From Excoecaria cochinchinensis (taxonomy: Eukaryota > Streptophyta > Magnoliopsida > Malpighiales > Euphorbiaceae): DNA of 64,000 nt. Positions 1 through 11,216 of the stretch are shown one piece after another. The notes below the pieces were generated by a model. The model saw only the letters and a list, made by a program, of their open reading frames with translations. It was not told the origin of the DNA and searched no databases. Both the position numbers and the translations under genes were made by a program. The stretch spans positions 1,612,001-1,676,000 of the forward strand of contig CANTUQ010000159.1 of the NCBI GenBank assembly GCA_947683425.1. The letters are read 5' to 3'. Position 1 is the first letter of the stretch. Every line of letters begins with the position of its first letter.

Positions 1-189
1 TGGACCTCCTCGAGACCCGGTGTCTACAGTTGCCCCCAATTTTGGGGAACCTACAACTTAGGTGCCTAGGTGAACCAAAATTCAGAAAAGAAAGGAAAGA
101 TGAGCACGCCTGAGGCGGTCGTCTTTCCAGACTGGATAATGTTATTGGGGTGGTTGTCACCATGTTGTAGGCGTGTTGTCCTTTGTTGA
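1..189 (-). other. Left part of Tat-like element A, 3' untranslated region
   Basis: No credible coding frame is visible. The stretch lies beyond the end of the integrase (about 2208) of a minus-strand gypsy remnant and directly beside its tandem array, so I read it as the distal 3' untranslated region. The 3' LTR would be expected further left, outside the window. Assignment is by position only. Confidence 0.4.
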
Positions 190-770
190 AGCGGTAGTTC
201 CGTGATCATGCTAACCCTCCGTGGAGTGGTAGTGCCGTCATGGTGCTAACCCTTCTAAAGTGGTAGTGTCGTGGTCGTGTTAACCTTCCACATAATGGCA
301 GTGCCGCCATCGTGCTAACCCTTCTGAGATTTGAAACGGTAGTGCCGTGATCGTGCTAACCCTCCATAGAGTGGTAGTGCCGTCATTGTGCTAACCCTTT
401 GAAGTGGTAGTGCCATGGTCGTGCTAACCTACTATAGAATGGTAGTGCCGCCATCATGCTAACCCTTCTGAAATTTGAAGAGGTAGTTCCGTGATCGTGC
501 TAACCCTCCGTAGAGTGGTAGTGCAATCATTGTGCTAACCCTTCCAAAGTGGTAGTGCCGTGGTCGTGCTAACCTTTCGTAGAATGATAGTGCCGCCATC
601 GTGCTAACGCTTCTAAGATCTGATGCGGTAGTGCCGTGATCGTGCTAACCCTCTGTTGAGTGGTAGTGTCGTCATCATGCTAACCCTTTTGAAGTGATAG
701 TGTCGTGGTCGTGCTAACCTTCCATAGAATGGTAGTACCACCATTGTGGTAACCCTTCTGAGATTTGAAA
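190..770. repeat. Tandem array with 36-bp monomers in a 144-bp higher-order unit
   Basis: The motif GTAGTGCCG-N-TCGTGCTAACC recurs about every 36 bp, roughly 16 times. Four successive monomers form a higher-order unit of about 144-145 bp: equivalent points fall near 191, 336, 481 and 625, each closing with a CTTCTGAGATTTGAA-like monomer. Monomers at the same place in each unit resemble each other more than their neighbours, which shows the 144-bp unit was amplified as a block. The array lies in the presumed 3' untranslated region of Tat-like element A. Confidence 0.92.
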
Positions 771-2207
771 CGGTGCCCCCTGAGAGGACTTTGATTAATT
801 GCCCCTTAAGAGGTCTTTGGTTGATTATTTGGATTGGTGTTTTGACTGATGTCGTCACTCACCTTTTGTCGATGTTCGCATCGAATCTCTCTTGCTGCAA
901 AACTGGAAGACCAAATATGCAGGAAAAAAATAGTGAGCATGCAAGTGAAATGCATGGGTCATGCGGAAATGCAAGACAATAATTCATCTAAGTGAAGTTG
1001 GAGACGATAGCCGGGTTGGGCTCAATTTGCATTAGGATCGATGCCCATTCGAATTGCTTTTGAATTTCGTGTCCTTTTGGGATTATGAGGTTCTCATCTG
1101 ATACTTGTAGTCATTTTCTTAAGGTAGTGCGTCCCTTGTGGATTTCACACTAGCTTTTCTTAGCGGGAAATGCATCCTTTCCAGATTTTCACATAACCCT
1201 GTGCCTAACTTTTTCCTGTAATGGACCCAACCCACTCCAGTGGCTTTCATCCATTTATTTTTTGTAGGGCAGACTGCCTGTTTCTAGGTTTTTACCCTGC
1301 CCTTTGGCCTAACTTTTGCTTAGCGAGCCAGTCACGGTTTTCATCCCTAACGGCCTCTTTTTTTTTTAAGGGTATAACTACAAGAAAAGTCGAGGCAACT
1401 ATCAGAGCCCCCTTCTTCGAGCGATCAGCAGCTACCCATTAAGGCATCTTCTTTCCCAGACCGCGGTTGTATTCCTCTGCCTTTCCCAAGGAAGATGTTA
1501 CTAGATTGGGCAAGGGGGCAGACGAGGATATCAGCTTCCTGTGGCCCCGGTCCCCACTTTTCTGCTGTGACTCTGGATGGTCCTTCAGGGTGTGTCTCGT
1601 TGCGTGGGCTCTATGAGGCTACCTTCCATATCACCGCTCGCTGTGTCAAATAGTTCAGATGGAATTCAAGATGTTGTGAGGCCCCTCCTATCCTTTCCAG
1701 ATGGCATCTTATCTTCGACTTTCACCTCCAAGTACCATGGCCTCTAGACCCAACTGCCTATGAAAGCTGTTATACAACTAATCGGAGATTGCCCCTTTAC
1801 TTCTACTAGTGCATACAAGATACGGATGCCCAGTCCAGCGGTTGATAATAGGACCCATCGACTTAAGCGCCTGGCCGGCAAGAGCAGAGTATAGTTATTT
1901 AGATTAGGTGCCTTCAATAATGAATGATGTTTTTCTTTTTATAAAAGAACTAAAAGATAATGAACGCATGAGTCTAATTGCCTTTGTTTTATATCTTTTT
2001 GCAAAATTATCTATATTTCAGCATGATTTCTCCATACATGATCATTACATAGATTCAAAATGCAAAACTACATCTAATCTTAGAGTGGATCTTGTAAGCA
2101 TCAAACTCCTATTTCCAATCAGCCCTCTAGGGTTTTCCTGATTGGCCTAATTTTAGCAAGGCCGCCTTTTTTTGGTTTTCAACCCGCCAGCCATTTATTC
2201 TCTTCTT
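771..2207 (-). other. Tat-like element A, 3' untranslated region between array and pol end
   Basis: About 1.4 kb without a convincing gene; short open frames on both strands show no recognisable domain. The segment next to the pol end (about 2150-2215) reads, on the minus strand, TGGCTGGCGGGTTGAAAACC followed by an AAAGGCGGCC-like stretch. I associate that kind of sequence with the region just downstream of pol in plant Tat/Ogre elements. Motifs near 780-815 containing TTGCCCC also fit this kind of 3' region. The lineage call is from memory and not searched. Confidence 0.45.
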
Positions 2208-2990
2208 TTGATTTTTAATCTTTAGCCATGGAACTTCTTGAGTCTCTCGATACTAAATGGTTCTTCGTACTCGTTCCCATTATTGTCTGTCGGAACGCTG
2301 CTCCCTTGGACAACAACTTTTCAAGAACAAATGGGTCTTTATATGCTGGTCTAAATTTGTCTCATCCATCTGGAAAATTCAGACTAAATCTCCCTCTTTT
2401 AATGGGTTCTTTCTGATTTTTTTCCCGAATGATCGAGCAAAGTATTTCCTGATAGATCTAACTTTGATAATAATCCCACAACCTGTTCTCGTCTGACGTG
2501 CTTAACTGTTGTAGCTCGCTGCTACGCCCAATCGACTTCTAGAATCTGGGCTTCCATGACTGCCCTTAAAGATTTGAGCTCTACTTCGATTGGAAGTATT
2601 GCTTCTTCCCCATATATCGAGGAATAAAGCATAACTCTTGTAGAGGTTTCGACGGTGGTTCTCTAGCCTCAAAGTGCAAAAGGCCGTGTCTCTGCGCAAT
2701 CCTTGTAGTTTTGAACCATCTTGACCAAGATCTTTTTGTTAGCGACCTCTCCTTCCCCATTGATTTGAGGGCGATACAGAGAGTACTTGTGGTGCTCCAT
2801 GCAATACCTCTAGAGCAACTCCCTAGCCTTAACCATAAACTGCCCCCCGTCCTTGAACATGAAGTGGTGCGGGAGACCATATCGACATATTCAATTCCTT
2901 TCGATGAACTTGTCCGTTGGAGGCCGTAGGGCGCATCTCCCCTATGATGTCCATTCCCAAGCCCGAGCAATCCATATCCATTGTAAGTCA
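2208..2990 (-). pseudogene. Decayed Tat-like integrase (core to C-terminus)
   Basis: Read right to left, the minus strand begins near 2970 with a GMDIIGE-like block, which corresponds to the first catalytic aspartate motif of gypsy integrases. It continues through a CRYGLP-like and a YRPQINGE-like segment, interrupted by stops and frame changes. It ends with a KFRPAYKDPFVLEKLLSKGA-like segment, the usual C-terminal fold that follows the core in Tat elements, and a terminal stop near 2208. No single frame covers the region, so it is non-functional. The right edge (about 2990) abuts a reverse transcriptase fragment on the opposite strand, so the element has been rearranged here. Confidence 0.72.
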
Positions 2991-2994
2991 ATAG

Positions 2995-3112
2995 AACCCT
3001 TTTGGTCCTTTTTGGGAGTCAAAAAGAATGGAAAAGTATGGGCATGTGTAGATCAATGGGATTTGAACAAAGTTTGTCCCCATGATGACTTTGCCAGATC
3101 TACATATTAATT
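2995..3112 (+). pseudogene. Gypsy reverse transcriptase fragment, inverted relative to its neighbours
   Basis: The plus strand encodes KKNGKVWACVDQWDLNKVCP, a close match to the KKNGKxRxCVDxRDLNKACP block at the start of gypsy reverse transcriptases. It ends after about 35 residues in a T-rich tract. The integrase remnant to its left and the gag remnant to its right are both on the minus strand. This piece is therefore either an inversion within element A or a scrap of another element. Confidence 0.75.
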
Positions 3113-3465
3113 CTTTACCTTCTTTTTTTGTTTTGTATATATATATATTTTTGTATTATTTTTTTTTGTATTTTTTGTATATATATATATTTTTTTTTCT
3201 TCTTTTTTTATTTTTTGTTTTTTTTTTGACAGGCTTTGTTCAAATCCTGATAGTTTACATATACACGCACTTCCCTTTTTAACCATTAGGGATGACGTTG
3301 ATCAACCCAGTCGGGCATTGCGCTTCAATAACAAATTTGGCCCCGTTTCTGCTTATGGATCTCTCCTCTTAACCTTTTCTGCCCCTTTCGGCCTGAGTCT
3401 TCTGAGCTTCTGCGTGACTAGTCCATGATCATGATATGCTAGCATAGTGTGTTTAGCGACTTTGA
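3113..3465. other. T-rich low-complexity tract and unassigned sequence
   Basis: Positions 3120-3232 are almost pure T with short TATATA runs. A short 36-44 aa open frame through it is compositional. Positions 3235-3465 show nothing I recognise. Confidence 0.5.
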
Positions 3466-4020
3466 TCATCTCTCGACGTGTCTTCGTAGGTCTAGGCAAA
3501 GATTTTTTTCACACTTTTTTTTTATTCTCTCAAATTTTAATCTCTCTTCAGGAGTTATAGATGTTATCAAGATTTTCTTTGGGTTCTCCAAAGTCTCCAA
3601 GATTAAATGGAATGGCATCAGTGGAATCAATGTCAAATATGAATGAGTCGTGACCATGATTATGCATAGTGAAATCATTAGAAACATCAGGCAGATAAGC
3701 AAAAAAAACCATTCATTTTATTTAATAAAAACTAGAATTAAAATGTCATTATTAAATAGTTTTAGAATAAAACGAACACCTAAATAGCTAATATGTTTCC
3801 ACTAGCACGGGTGCTTTGGCCAATAGTTCATTATCATCCTCGAGAACCGTCTTCCCACCTCTCAGCTCCTCATCAATGAGTTTGGAACCCATCAGTCTCA
3901 TGTCCAGTATGCTGATGGTAGGCACAATATTGATATGCTCGATGGCTATGACGCCCCTGGCTCTTGGCGGGTTTCACAGGCTTCGGCAGTAACTTCCCCT
4001 TGTCAATGAAATAAAATAGA
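3466..4020 (-). pseudogene. Decayed gag-pol linker of Tat-like element A
   Basis: On the minus strand, about 3970-3790 reads CAYHQHTGHETDGFQTH followed, one frame over, by LIDEELRGGKTVLEDDNELL. This resembles the C-x2-H-x4-H-x4-C knuckle and following segment that precede or follow protease in Tat polyproteins, with the last Cys replaced. A further open stretch (3702-3466) contains PEERLKFERIKKKCEKNL and may be the next linker. No protease active site (DTG or DSG) is recognisable. The relationship to gag is supported by order and strand; exact domain identity is uncertain. Confidence 0.5.
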
Positions 4021-4058
4021 TGCTCAGATAAAGGCTTATCCTAGATGGTATAGCAGCC

Positions 4059-5054
4059 TTAAGTAGTTCCAACGGTTGAAATCTTGGCGGCTCCAACGTC
4101 TCTTGCACTGTCATCATCAAGACTCGAGTTCCCATGATGGCCTCCTCCCATGCCATTGCTCCCTCCTTTGAGGATTACCAGCTGCTCGTTATTAATGGGA
4201 TCCTGGACTTGACCTTTCAGGGTTTGGTAATCGTCTACTGGATAGCTGGTGTGCTGATGATGATTTAGTTGCCTTTGACCTCTAGTTGGCCTAACCGAAT
4301 TTGGTTGCGAGTTCCCCTCTAATGCTTGAGGCAAAGATCTATCTATGCCGAAACCACACTTCTGGGCTGTTCTAATCGCTGATACTTCTTCCATTCCCCA
4401 AGTGCCGACACGGCTCTTACACCCATGTAGTCGACCTCTCTTTTCTAAGTTCACAGGGACTTCCTTGCGAGCGGCCAGGGCAGTCACAAGTTTGGCCTTT
4501 GAAATTTCTTTTTCGAGGACATCCATCCTTCTTTTCAGGCCTCATGCCGCTGCCAGAAACCCATTCTCTGAAGCATACCATTTGCCTTTTTGCTCAGATG
4601 ATGAAGCAATAGGCAACTCTCCTCTAAACTTAGTGGGTTGTATGCATACTTCCTTAGTTTGATCATGCTCTTTTTGGGCTAAGGTAGGAGCAATAGGCTG
4701 CTGCCCGACGGGTGGTATTACGGTAGTGACTAAATTCTCCATAATAGCTGCCGTTCGGGCTTCAAACTTTTCAAACCTCCCTTCTATCTTCTTCCATATT
4801 GCCTCCTCAACTTGAGGCATTTCACCCTTCACTGGGGCTGAGTTCTCTAGGTCTTCCTCAAAGAAGCTGTCATCAAGTTGTACAACCCGTTTAGGTTTGG
4901 GTGCACCCCTAGGCTCAGTCACTGGTGGGAGTACAATCATCAAAGGATCCTTCCTAACCGGATCTGATTTCTCTGATCCTACTGCAGGAGCAGTTAGTGG
5001 CTGCCTAGCGGGATGGGTCGTTGTAGTAGTCAGATCCCTCATTATGGCCATCAT
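4059..5054 (-). pseudogene. gag of Tat-like element A, with one nonsense codon
   Basis: Two open stretches (5054-4542 and 4526-4059) lie in the same minus-strand frame, separated only by a TGA near 4544. Together they give about 330 codons. The N-terminal part is hydrophilic with an acidic segment (FFEEDLENSAP) and a helix-like WKKIEGRFEKFEAR segment. A PLTAPAVG/PPVGQQPIAP-like motif occurs twice, which suggests an internal duplication. The C-terminal part contains HHQHTSYPVDDYQTLKGQVQ, which matches a CxxH...H...C knuckle with the cysteines changed to His or Tyr. The position just inside the primer-binding site and leader fits gag. Confidence 0.65.
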
Positions 5055-6057
5055 CCTATTCTCAAATTCCTCTAATCTCCTACCTACTTCCTCAGCAATC
5101 AGAGCACGAATCGCCTCCGTCTCTCTTGAAAGATCAGCTATACTAAACTCTGCCGAAAGGTCTGAAGGTAGAGTCTCAATGCCCTTTGAAAGTGAATTTG
5201 AACCCTAAACTGATACCTTTTTGGCAACTTGAAGATTGGTCTTCTGCTCAGCCGTCCGCTGGGATCCCTAAACCACTTAGATGAATCTATGATGGCTAAA
5301 AGATTCAGATTGTTAGAATGATGCATGAATGACATATACAATGCATGATCGTGTGTTATGCGATATTTACAACCACATACAAGCAAGTAGATCCTTCCAA
5401 CCTTTTAACTCTCCCGCAGGAGGTCAATTAGTCTCTTCCTAGGTGGGATTAATCCATGGGTTAACGGGGAACCCAATGGACGCACGTAGTGCACGATAGA
5501 AATCTAGCACCATAACGTCTCTCAAAATGCACATACGTATGAGTTTCGTCCATTATGTATTTAAGCACTTCAATCAAATTAAGGTGACCCCACCGGGGCA
5601 TGAAAGCCTTTGATAGAAGACCACTTAATTCATTTTGATTTTATTCAATACATGATGGCCCATATCACAAGCATTGTATTATGGTTCATCTCACCTAGGG
5701 GAAGTATCTATTGCCATTACATGAGCTTTGGTCAAGGTGATGAAACTTTAGGGCTACCTAAGCATGGTCCCTGTCAATAGGTCTAACTCATCACGAGCAT
5801 AATGACCGATCGGGTCTCCATTTGATATACCAAAAGATACTAGGCTTGGGCTGGTGATTATCCTTAATACTGCCCTACATTGATTGAACATAGGGTCGTG
5901 CTTTGGAAACACACTAGGGTAGAATAAGGGTACAAACTAACATAATTCTAAGGCTCTAAAATGATGCAATGAAATTTTCGAAAAGAGATAGAATTTTAGG
6001 TTTTAAAAACTCAATTATATATTTTAACCAAGCCACTTTCGGAGCAAAGTCACAAAG
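5055..6057 (-). other. Leader of Tat-like element A between primer-binding site and gag
   Basis: About 1 kb without a supported coding frame, between the presumed primer-binding site and the first gag codon. Long leaders are usual in Tat/Ogre elements. Confidence 0.5.
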
Positions 6058-6076
6058 TCCCCAGCGGAGCCGCCAA
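6058..6076 (-). promoter_or_regulatory. Primer-binding site of Tat-like element A
   Basis: On the minus strand this reads TTGGCGGCTCCGCTGGGGAC, immediately after the LTR terminus (...GCGTCACA). It closely resembles the TGGCGACTCCxCTGGGGAC motif that I remember just inside the 5' LTR of plant Tat/Ogre elements. The priming tRNA was not checked. The site fixes the orientation of element A. Confidence 0.7.
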
Positions 6077-7397
6077 TGTGACGCGCGCCAAACCGGGAAG
6101 GCCCTCTTAAAGAAGCCCACTTTTAGGGCTCAAGGGATTGGTTCACATCATTTGATCTTGGGTAACATGAGACATTTTGGAGTCCCCATCCACTAGAACA
6201 TTAGGGAAGTTCATCTAGCCTCATTAAACCTTTAGGCACCTTTGAGGTATTTTGGAGTCGCCACCCAATTTACAAGAAATTGGGAAACGTCATCTAACCT
6301 CTATGGTCTAAACCAGAGATGGTGTTCGAAACTCCACTCTTATTTATGCCTTGGTTAATTTTAAATGAGTTTTTAGATTTGAAAATTCCATCTCTCTCCT
6401 CACACGATTAATGCAATTTATTAAAAGGCGTACTTCAAGCATTAAGAAAGTGATGAATAAAAACTGTAAATAAAGCGGCAAACATGCGAACATGCCATTT
6501 ACAAAAGAGAAATTGGGAAAAATACAATATGCCAAATGAAAGGGAAAGGTAGACAAAATAGAAATTGGGATAGAATACAATCCCTCAACTGAAAAGAAAA
6601 GCTAAGTAAAAATTGTCACAAAAATAATTAATTACAATGGCCCACAAGATATATGTAAACATAAAGTTTAAAAAATCAAGCGAAATCAATTAAAATGGAT
6701 TACATGCATAAATTGGGATATTTATTTCGGTTTAGGAATATTGGTTCCTTCATGCTCACTTAAAGAGGGATCGAAGAGTTATTTCGGCTATTGGCTTAAA
6801 AACCGGGATGAGTGATCCCATTTTTAGAAAGCTTAACTCTTCATTTTAATTCATAACATTTTGCATTTCTTGGATAAAATCGAGCACATTGGTCCTAATT
6901 TATAAATAAAAATTCCAATTTAGTTATAAAAATATTTTTGAGATTTTTTATCTTACACGTGTACCAAAAATAAAGCTATTTGACTTACAAACAAATACAG
7001 TCACATAAATAGAAGACAAGTAAGATCTCACCAACAAATGTTTCCTACGTGTCGTGATCCATTCGTTCGATCACGACGATGCTCAAACGAGTGACACCAC
7101 ATTTTACCCAAGCACGAAAAACAACAATAAAAATATTAGTAATAATTCTAATATTAACCACATAATATAAAGGCAAGGGAAAAAATGAAACATGGTTAAC
7201 ATGCATATAAGAAATAAAATGGGCAAAATCGAATATATTTAATTTAGTACGCAAGTAACTAACATGCAAGAGGATTAAGAAAACTAACCATGCCAAAATA
7301 TAATAATAATAATAACAATAATAATGATCACATTAACACAACAATAATAACAACAGTGTCAAAAATAGAATAATGACAACTGTAGCAACAAATACAA

Positions 7398-7494
<97 letters not shown>

Positions 7495-7562
7495 GCACTA
7501 AAACAGACACTAATAATAATAGCAAATAATAATAACTAAAATAATAATAATGATGATAATAA

Positions 7563-7593
<31 letters not shown>

Positions 7594-7611
7594 AATGATA
7601 GTGATAGTGTC
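6077..7611 (-). repeat. 5' LTR of Tat-like element A, truncated
   Basis: The plus strand starts TGTGACGCGCGCC, matching the TGTGATGCGCGGC start of the Tat solo LTR at 56036. Both share repeated TTGGAGTCGCCACCCAAT-type blocks (6170-6275 here; 56150 and later there) and a following GCCTTGGTTA segment. In this copy the far end (the LTR start in element sense) is missing: the sequence runs into an (ATA)n tract and then a copia LTR piece near 7612. About half the length expected from the 2994-bp solo copy is present. Confidence 0.75.
7298..7602. repeat. (TAA)n microsatellite
   Basis: A near-perfect TAA/ATA run of about 90 bp (7402-7492) is flanked by imperfect runs at 7298-7324 and 7527-7600. On the reverse strand it opens a poly-leucine frame that is not a gene. 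The tract sits at the broken end of the Tat LTR. Confidence 0.97.
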
Positions 7612-7936
7612 AAAAAAATACCTAGCCGCCTTTTTGCTTTGAGAAAGAAAAATGTAGAAAGAAAAGTTTTAAAAATCTAGTTGCACGAGAGGGAGCTAAC
7701 ACCACTGCGATTGTTTGTTCATCGGTTTGCGTGTGTGGATACTGATAGAGGACATTCGTGGCTGGAGCAGGGCCTATAGACAGAATTAAGGAGTTAATTT
7801 CGATCTATTTTCTGCGTGATAAAGGTTAGTAAATCTTTATCCCTCCTTTTGAATCAATTGAAATACATGGATTCTGTTTGGTTTCGTTTTATATTCCACT
7901 CCAGTTAATTTTGAATTACTGCAATAAAACCTAACA
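7612..7936 (+). repeat. Right-hand end of a copia-type LTR
   Basis: The stretch is collinear with 51140-51555: GAGAAAGAAAA, a GGAGCTAA block, GTGGATACTGATA, AGAATTAAGG, GTTAGTAA, GAATCAATTGAAAT and a terminal ACCTAACA (CCCAACA in the other copy). In the other copy this is the terminal part of a solo LTR with target duplication TTATA. Only about 320 bp are left here, with no matching left end nearby. Confidence 0.65.
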
Positions 7937-8036
7937 TGAAGTTTCTATATTAAGCCTGAATTATTCATAGAAGTGGATAGGTCAGAATGCCTATAAGGGT
8001 TATTGTTCGCAGCTGCTAGTGTTGATGCCCGTTTGG

Positions 8037-8158
8037 TATCTAGTGATTCGAGATTTGCATATCTCTAGTGTTGATATTATTTTTCCCCAGTATCTAGTGA
8101 TTCAAGATTTGCATATCTCTAGTATTGATATTATTTTTCCCCAGTATCTAGTGATTGA
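8037..8158. repeat. 54-bp direct repeat, 2.2 copies
   Basis: Copies begin at 8037, 8091 and (partial) 8145 with TATCTAGTGATT. Because 54 is a multiple of three, a short open frame reads an 18-residue repeat, but nothing else suggests coding. It lies within L6, where other family members carry the GGTACC or GTATCC variable repeats. Confidence 0.93.
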
Positions 8159-8507
8159 TACCCGGGTGGTATCTAGTGTTCCCGTTATCCACCTTAATGA
8201 GAATTCAGGCAATTATAAGATATGTTAATGAAGTGGATAAGTGATAATGAATTGTTATTATGTGGATTATGGAATTTTAATATATGAATGCATATTAAAA
8301 TGAATTAATGTTTATTAAGTATGTTTTCGAATTATAGATTTGTGTTGTTGATATCAGGATATGTGTTAATTTGAATATATGTCACTGATAACGTATAGTG
8401 AATTAATGCATAAAGAACTACGTGGTTTTGATTCCCAAAATATTGGGGTACATAGGTAGCTTCGAATTCTATTCCGAGTCCGAACCAAATCATTAGAAAC
8501 TAATAAT

Positions 8508-8621
8508 GTATTTTAATTTTAATCTCGCCATAAATGTTTGTGTTTATATTAAAATATAATGTTTGTATTTTAATTTTAATCTCGCCATAAATGTTTGTGT
8601 TTATATTAAATTTTAATGTAT
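8508..8621. repeat. 57-bp tandem duplication
   Basis: GTATTTTAATTTTAATCTCG starts at 8508 and again at 8565; the second copy runs to the insertion edge of L1. The two copies are nearly identical. Confidence 0.9.
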
Positions 8622-8625
8622 TGAT

Positions 8626-10910
8626 TGTAACACTCCTTACCTATAAGTAGGGGAGCTCACCCCTCAAGAAGAAGTGATAGCAGAACAAAGCATGCAAAAC
8701 ATAAGCATTATAACTTAAACATAATAACGAAAACGAAGTAAACTAAAACTTTCCATCTCAAACATCACATTCATAAGAATACCAACTGGAACACTTAAAT
8801 CTTCTTTATTGATACTAAAATATTCAATACAAAGTTGAAGTACAATATAATTCCTTACTTAACTGCAAACGTGGGTCTTAAAATATACACAACTGGAAAT
8901 ATATAAAATTGGATACAAAATAAAAGACTTTACATCTGAATACAGATTACAAAATATAACAATACAAAATCCTAGGCTATAAAAGCCCTCTCTATTGTGT
9001 TGGCCCTGGCGGTTGTGGATCGGTCCTCCCAAAATCTTTGACTGCTTCCACACCTATGTGGATGAAACACCCATGCTAAGCGATAACGCTTAGTGGGGAA
9101 AACAAGAAATGAACGACCACTCACAGTAAACGTTAAATGCAATTCGTATTCACATGGCACATACATATAAATAAAGCATTATAAATATTCCATAAGTTGC
9201 ATACATCATAACCAATAACTTTGTTTAAACATATCACATAATATCAATATAATGAGTCACAATAATTCATATCACATTATGCAAACACATAGGTAAGCCT
9301 ACAAATTTAGAGTGGTGGATAACGAGTAAACACATAGGTACCGTAGGTATAAAAACAATTTCTTTTCTTTTCATATCAAAACATTTTCACATAGGGATCT
9401 TAAACAAGACCCAACTCATAGGGATAGCGAGGATCCAAACGGTGACCTGATCAGAGTCCAGAACGCATAGGCTGCAGCTAACAGAACTCTATAGGCATGC
9501 CTATCTATCCACTATATGACTATTGCAAGCTAAGATATTTAATCAATTATTGTTCACGAGATGAAGCATACTATAATTCATACATTGAAATATACCTCAA
9601 TCACAAGTGAGAAACCATGCAAAAGGAAATAAAGAAATAACATTTGAGAAACAAGGGAGGGTCACGCTTGCGATAGAGACAAATTACACACCAAGACGCG
9701 CTCGCGACAACCAGCCGCGCTCGCAACAGAAGAGGTTGGCTGGCCTCTGTGGTGCTCGCACATATAGCCGCGCTCGCAATAGAAGTCAGCCCAGTAGAAA
9801 CTCGAATTGCCGAGCTCTCTGTCGTGCTCGCAATAAAGAGCACCTCGACTGGAGTTCAGGTGCAGCACATTCTGTCACGCTCGCGACAGAATTGTGTTAT
9901 GCACTCTGATTCTGAGCTCAACAACTCTCCTCATGCCAAACTCAACCAAAACTCATACAATCAACCAAATAACCTCAACCCAATCATCATAAATCATTCA
10001 AATATGTTTCTAAACATTCCATTAAAGTTTTACACCAATTAAAAGTAACTAATTTGGTAAAATTATACAATAAACACAATCAAACCTCAAACCCACAAAA
10101 TCAATGGAAAACCACCCAAAATCAATCCATCTTTTCATACACAAATCCATTTCCAAATTCCTTTCAAATATAACAAAACCCAACACAAATATACATGTAT
10201 ATATACTCAAACCCTCAAATATTTTCAGAAATTCAAATCAATTGTTCACAAGCAAAATCACATAAAAACACACAATTCCCAAACCTTGGCTCCTTAGCTT
10301 CTCAACAATCACTTGGTTGAACTCCCACCAACAATCTCCTTCCCTTTAGGATCTCTAGCTGGAATCTCTGATCAAATAAGCCAAAACACACCACAAACTC
10401 AAGACTCAAACACTGCCACAAAAGGAAAAATGGGAGGAATAAGAAGAAGAAGAAGCACTAAACCCATACCTGAATAATTCCAGAATTTGCCAAACCAACA
10501 CACAACCACAGCAACTAGGGAATAGAGAAGATGAAGAAGAGAAGAGAGGGCTTGAAAAGATGAAGAAAACGAAGAGTGGGAGAATGGGAAAATCTTCTCT
10601 TCCTACTCTCTCTCTAACATTCTCTTTCTATTGACCAAGGTAAATCCCTATCCCCACTTTCTCTTCCTTCATCTCCACTATGCACTTGTCATAATCTTAT
10701 GGTGGATTTGGCCAATTCTCACTTCTAGTCCTTCTTTTCTTCTCAAAACTCAATCAAGCCATACAATTAAAAGCTAACATGCAATTATACCCTTCTAAAA
10801 ATTCCTAAATCATACAATTAAGTCCTAAAGCAATTAATAAAACACACAAGACTACTATAATAAATAGCCAACATACTCAAAACCACTAGGGTACAAATTG
10901 GGTCCTTACA
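8626..10910 (-). mobile_element. Solo LTR L1 of the long-LTR family (antisense)
   Basis: It begins TGTAACACTCC and ends GGGTCCTTACA, so it has TG...CA ends (2285 bp), flanked by TTGAT (8621-8625) and CTGAT (10911-10915), a target duplication with one mismatch. No internal domain or second LTR is attached. It contains the hairpin CTAAGCGATAACGCTTAG at 9076-9093, a TAGGCATGCCTA block near 9494, CpG-rich GCGCTCGCGACA boxes at 9663-9893, and on the minus strand a CAG/GTATGG splice-donor-like site at 10469. It interrupts L6. Confidence 0.85.
9663..9893. repeat. CpG-rich dyad boxes in L1
   Basis: About seven variants of (G/A)CGCTCGC(G/A)ACAG are dispersed over 230 bp. The reverse complement is the TGTCGCGAGCGCGACA box of L5. 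Boxes are irregularly spaced by unrelated sequence, so this is a cluster of motifs and not a tandem array. Confidence 0.8.
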
Positions 10911-11216
10911 CTGATTAATGCACAATGATTTATATAGTGATACAAAAGAATCCTGAGGTAAGATTGTGCATGATTTTGACTATAAGAATGTTGAGCATAG
11001 TAATTTTTAATTGATATTTTGATAAACATGCTAGTTGTGAAAAGTTGTACGATTAAAAATTGATTTCTGATAATTGTATATTTTCAAATGTTATGTAGTT
11101 TTGATCGTGAAGTATTGCATTATATGGTCGGTGTAGTTTGTAATTTGAAGTATGTGAATGCTAAAGAGTATTCAATTGGTTAGAATAGTGATAAGATTGA
11201 TATAACAATAATTTAT
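10911..11216 (+). mobile_element. Long LTR L6, fragment 2
   Basis: AT-rich sequence between L1 and the CACTA element. Removing both insertions leaves it continuous with 8625 and 13447, and the last piece ends like an LTR terminus. No internal landmark of its own; assignment is by position. Confidence 0.45.

Larger units (their letters stand above)
7937..8625 (+). mobile_element. Long LTR L6, fragment 1 (sense)
   Basis: The order GTGGATAG, GCAGCTGCTAG, then TTATCCACC and GAATTCAGGC at about 7970-8210 matches the same order at 54058-54235 in L5. This is therefore a piece of the same LTR family in the same orientation. It ends where L1 inserted at 8626. The GGCATGCC core is degraded and the CTAAGCG hairpin is absent. 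Confidence 0.6.

Noticed and set aside
190..770. CRISPR-like look of regular repeats
   Set aside because: There are no unique spacers of constant length; the unit is a continuous tandem repeat and the context is a plant retrotransposon.
613..982. ORFs of 78-81 codons over the left array
   Set aside because: The minus-strand frame translates the 36-bp repeat; the plus-strand one runs from its end into untranslated sequence.
7328..7525. 65-codon poly-leucine open frame on the minus strand
   Set aside because: It is the translation of the (TAA)n microsatellite.
8019..8228. ORF with an 18-residue internal repeat
   Set aside because: It follows from a 54-bp tandem duplication in LTR fragment L6; no start context or homology supports a protein.
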